Below are positions 62,379 through 64,000 of a stretch of DNA of 64,000 nt, piece after piece. Position numbers and translations under genes: made by a program. A model generated the notes under the pieces. It saw only the letters and a list, made by a program, of their open reading frames with translations, was not told the DNA's origin and did no database searches. The number at the start of each line of letters is the position of its first letter. Positions within the stretch are counted from its first letter, which is position 1. Origin of the DNA: Ktedonobacter racemifer DSM 44963 (GTDB lineage Bacteria; Chloroflexota; Ktedonobacteria; Ktedonobacterales; Ktedonobacteraceae); NCBI RefSeq assembly GCF_000178855.1, contig NZ_ADVG01000002.1:868001-932000 (forward strand), written 5' to 3'.

Positions 62379-62960
62379 ATGGCACGACCGAAAGCATTTC
62401 TGCCGGATCAGGCACTTGAGAAGGCGGTCAACTTGTTCTGGCGACAGGGCTATGAGGGATCATCTATTGATGACATTGTGCAGTGTACGGGTCTTGGACG
62501 TGGGAGTCTCTATGATACCTTTGGGGACAAACATGCCTTATATCTGGCTGCGCTTGATCGCTATTGTGTGACAGGTGGAGAAAAGCTGACGACACTGCGC
62601 CTCCAATCAGGATCTGTGCGCGACATTTTTCAGGCCTTTTTTCAGGCGCTCATTGAGGAGGCGCTTGCTGATCCTGAACATCGTGGCTGTTTTCTGGTGA
62701 ATGCGACCCTGGAAATGGCCCCACGTGATCCAGAAGTGGCCAGCAGAGTGCAAGCTGGACTCGACGACACCAGGGAGGCATTTTATCATGTTCTCATCAA
62801 AGCGCAAGCTTCAGGTGAACTTGCCTGGACGCGCGATCCCCACCAACTGGCACACTACTTACTGAATGCGTACCTGGGTCTGCGCGTGCTTTCGCGTACC
62901 AATCCTGATCGTCGTCTGCTTGAAGATATCGTCACGACAACGCTATCAGTGCTCTCCTAA
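62379..62960 (+). CDS. TetR/AcrR-family transcriptional regulator
   Basis: 193 residues. The helix-turn-helix is SSIDDIVQCTGLGRGSLYDT (about residues 28-47), followed by FGDKHALYLAALDRY. The C-terminal domain has GCFLVNATLEMAPRDPEVAS, typical of the group with TetR_C of the YxaF/LmrA-like type. ATG 62379 follows AGGAGAAAGGGA. The gene precedes the SDR dehydrogenase on the same strand, and ATTCCAGAAT-type operators lie before both, so it probably represses both. The ligand is unknown. Confidence 0.92.
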   Translation: MARPKAFLPDQALEKAVNLFWRQGYEGSSIDDIVQCTGLGRGSLYDTFGDKHALYLAALDRYCVTGGEKLTTLRLQSGSVRDIFQAFFQALIEEALADPEHRGCFLVNATLEMAPRDPEVASRVQAGLDDTREAFYHVLIKAQASGELAWTRDPHQLAHYLLNAYLGLRVLSRTNPDRRLLEDIVTTTLSVLS

Positions 62961-62967
62961 TTTTTTT

Positions 62968-63005
62968 ACCCATAATTCTGGAATTTTAATTCCAGAATTA
63001 TGGGT
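62968..63005. promoter_or_regulatory. Double TetR operator before the SDR gene
   Basis: A perfect 38-base palindrome with 18-base arms (ACCCATAATTCTGGAATT) around TT. It contains AATTCTGGAATT (62974-62985) and AATTCCAGAATT (62988-62999), two copies of the same operator core as in the TetR promoter. It may also end transcription of the TetR gene, since it starts eight bases after the stop. Confidence 0.7.
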
Positions 63006-63102
63006 GACTCGAAGCAAGAGGGCATTTGGCAAGATGACAGGTTGTTCTCTTTTCAGCTTGACAGTCTTGTTTGTTTTTCGTTTCTTGAAAGGAAAGAGTG
63101 CT

Positions 63103-63879
63103 ATGAACACACTTGAGGGAAAAGTGGCCTTAATTACCGGTGGAAGTAGCGGCATTGGTCTGGCGACTGCCAGAGCATTTCACGCGCAAGGAGCCCGTGT
63201 CGTTATTTCAGGACGAGATCGCCAGAAGCTCGAAGCGGTCGCCGCCCAATTGGGCCCTGATGTTGTGGGGGTTCCCACAGATGTCACAAAGCTCAGTGAC
63301 CTTGGCGCTTTGATGGCACGCACGCGGCAAACCTTTGGCAAACTGGATATTCTGTTTGTCAATGCAGGCGTCGCCGACGCCAGGATGCTTGCAGAGACGG
63401 ACGAAGCGTTCTTTGATGAGCTGATGGATACCAACTTTAAAGGAGCCTATTTCACTATTCAGAAGGCATTGCCCTTGCTGAACGACCAGGCTTCGATTAT
63501 TCTCAATGGTTCGATCAACGCGCTGGTGGGGATGGCCGGCAGTTCCGTGTATTCGGCCAGCAAAGCGGCGCTCCACTCCCTGGCGCGCACGCTCTCGGCT
63601 GAGCTCATCGGGCGCGGCATCCGTGTCAACACGATCACCACCGGACCGACCGAGACGCCAATTATGAAGCGAGCGGGGTATCCGCCAGAGGTGATTGAGG
63701 CTCACCTCAAGACGCTTGCCAGCCAGGTGCCAATCAAACGTCTGGGTCACCCAGAGGAAGTGGCAAAGGTCGCGCTCTTCCTTGCTTCCTCCGACTCCTC
63801 CTTCGTTGTGGGAGCCGAGATCGCTGCCGATGGTGGAATCACAGCCAATATCACACCTTCACCAGTACAGAACCAGTAA
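63103..63879 (+). CDS. Short-chain dehydrogenase/reductase
   Basis: 258 residues from ATG 63103, preceded by GAAAGGAAAGAG. The cofactor motif is ALITGGSSGIGLATARAF (about residues 9-26), the structural motif is LFVNAGVAD (about 83), and the catalytic residues are Ser in ILNGSINALVGM and Tyr/Lys in SVYSASKAALHSLARTL (about 148-164). The end GHPEEVAKVALFLASSDSSF and GAEIAADGGI is usual. It is a classical NAD(P)-dependent alcohol/ketone oxidoreductase. Control by the upstream TetR protein is likely from the shared operator. Confidence 0.93.
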   Translation: MNTLEGKVALITGGSSGIGLATARAFHAQGARVVISGRDRQKLEAVAAQLGPDVVGVPTDVTKLSDLGALMARTRQTFGKLDILFVNAGVADARMLAETDEAFFDELMDTNFKGAYFTIQKALPLLNDQASIILNGSINALVGMAGSSVYSASKAALHSLARTLSAELIGRGIRVNTITTGPTETPIMKRAGYPPEVIEAHLKTLASQVPIKRLGHPEEVAKVALFLASSDSSFVVGAEIAADGGITANITPSPVQNQ

Positions 63880-63895
63880 CGTTCTTTGCCACGCT

Positions 63896-63915
63896 TTCTC
63901 TCTCAAAAGAGAGAA
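63896..63915 (+). terminator. Weak terminator hairpin after the SDR gene
   Basis: TTCTCTC (63896-63902), loop TCAAAA and GAGAGAA (63909-63915) form a seven-pair stem 17 bases after the SDR stop. Only a short T run follows. The remaining bases to 64000 show no gene that I can support. Confidence 0.4.
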
Positions 63916-64000
63916 GTGTTTACCCATGCGGAGTGTCACATCAAGTATATAGCCATACTTGATGCCATGGGGGAATTGCTCCTCATTCGCGGTGGTTTGA

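Overview
The window looks like a piece of accessory genome from a soil-type Chloroflexota of the Ktedonobacteria group. This is an inference from style, not from a marker gene. It rests on very large STAND/MalT-type LuxR regulators, a pRiA4b ORF-3 protein, TnpB-only elements, many degenerate insertion sequences of different families, and scattered small-molecule enzymes each with its own regulator. Base composition is mixed: most genes are moderately GC-rich, while the MFS gene at 19055-20251 is clearly AT-rich.

Layout. 1-2.1 kb: a small unknown gene is split by a TnpB-type IS200/IS605 element (485-1959). 2.1-6 kb: a MarR regulator with its divergent MFS efflux gene and visible operators, then a tandem universal stress protein, a 62-bp perfect palindrome and a cytidylate-kinase-like protein. 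6.2-9.4 kb: a second tnpB, then an aldo/keto reductase next to a TetR regulator with matching operator half-sites. 9.4-12.4 kb: a degraded tRNA-Gly with terminator, a pRiA4b protein, a four-repeat CRISPR-like array without cas genes, and a serine resolvase with a candidate res site. 12.4-18.9 kb: two broken Tn3-family transposases in opposite orientation, enclosing a RibD-like reductase, a PPOX-fold protein and two truncated genes joined head to head. 19-29.3 kb: two efflux or small membrane genes, repeated ATATGCTTCACA motifs, broken ISL3, IS1182 and IS4 transposases, a GNAT acetyltransferase, an enterochelin-esterase-like hydrolase, and a second head-to-head pair of truncated genes. 29.4-42 kb: the best preserved chromosomal block, with a giant LuxR regulator, beta-mannosidase, a frameshifted MFS transporter, a sugar isomerase-like and VOC gene pair, a hydrolase with an amber stop, and an ABC-F protein behind a long leader.

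42.2-49 kb holds the most striking structure, three nested mobile elements. An IS200/IS605 element with a dead tnpA has its tnpB interrupted by a group II intron inside the conserved R-I-Y-P-T motif. The intron reverse transcriptase is itself interrupted by a 2.77-kb element encoding a large serine recombinase. Removing the serine-recombinase element restores the reverse transcriptase frame exactly. Removing the intron restores the TnpB frame exactly. The serine-recombinase element carries a small DUF5372-like protein and a translationally coupled small ORF as passengers.

49-64 kb: an SRPBCC protein, an intact IS6 element inserted in an ISKra4-type remnant, an HSL-type esterase, a phosphotransferase, a frameshifted IS256, a small ORF in front of a GMC oxidoreductase, a cupin, a truncated XRE-STAND regulator, a VOC protein, and a TetR-SDR pair sharing an ATTCCAGAAT operator. 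Across the window about half of the recognisable genes are broken or mobile, so this is a zone of repeated insertion and decay around small self-regulated detoxification and efflux units.
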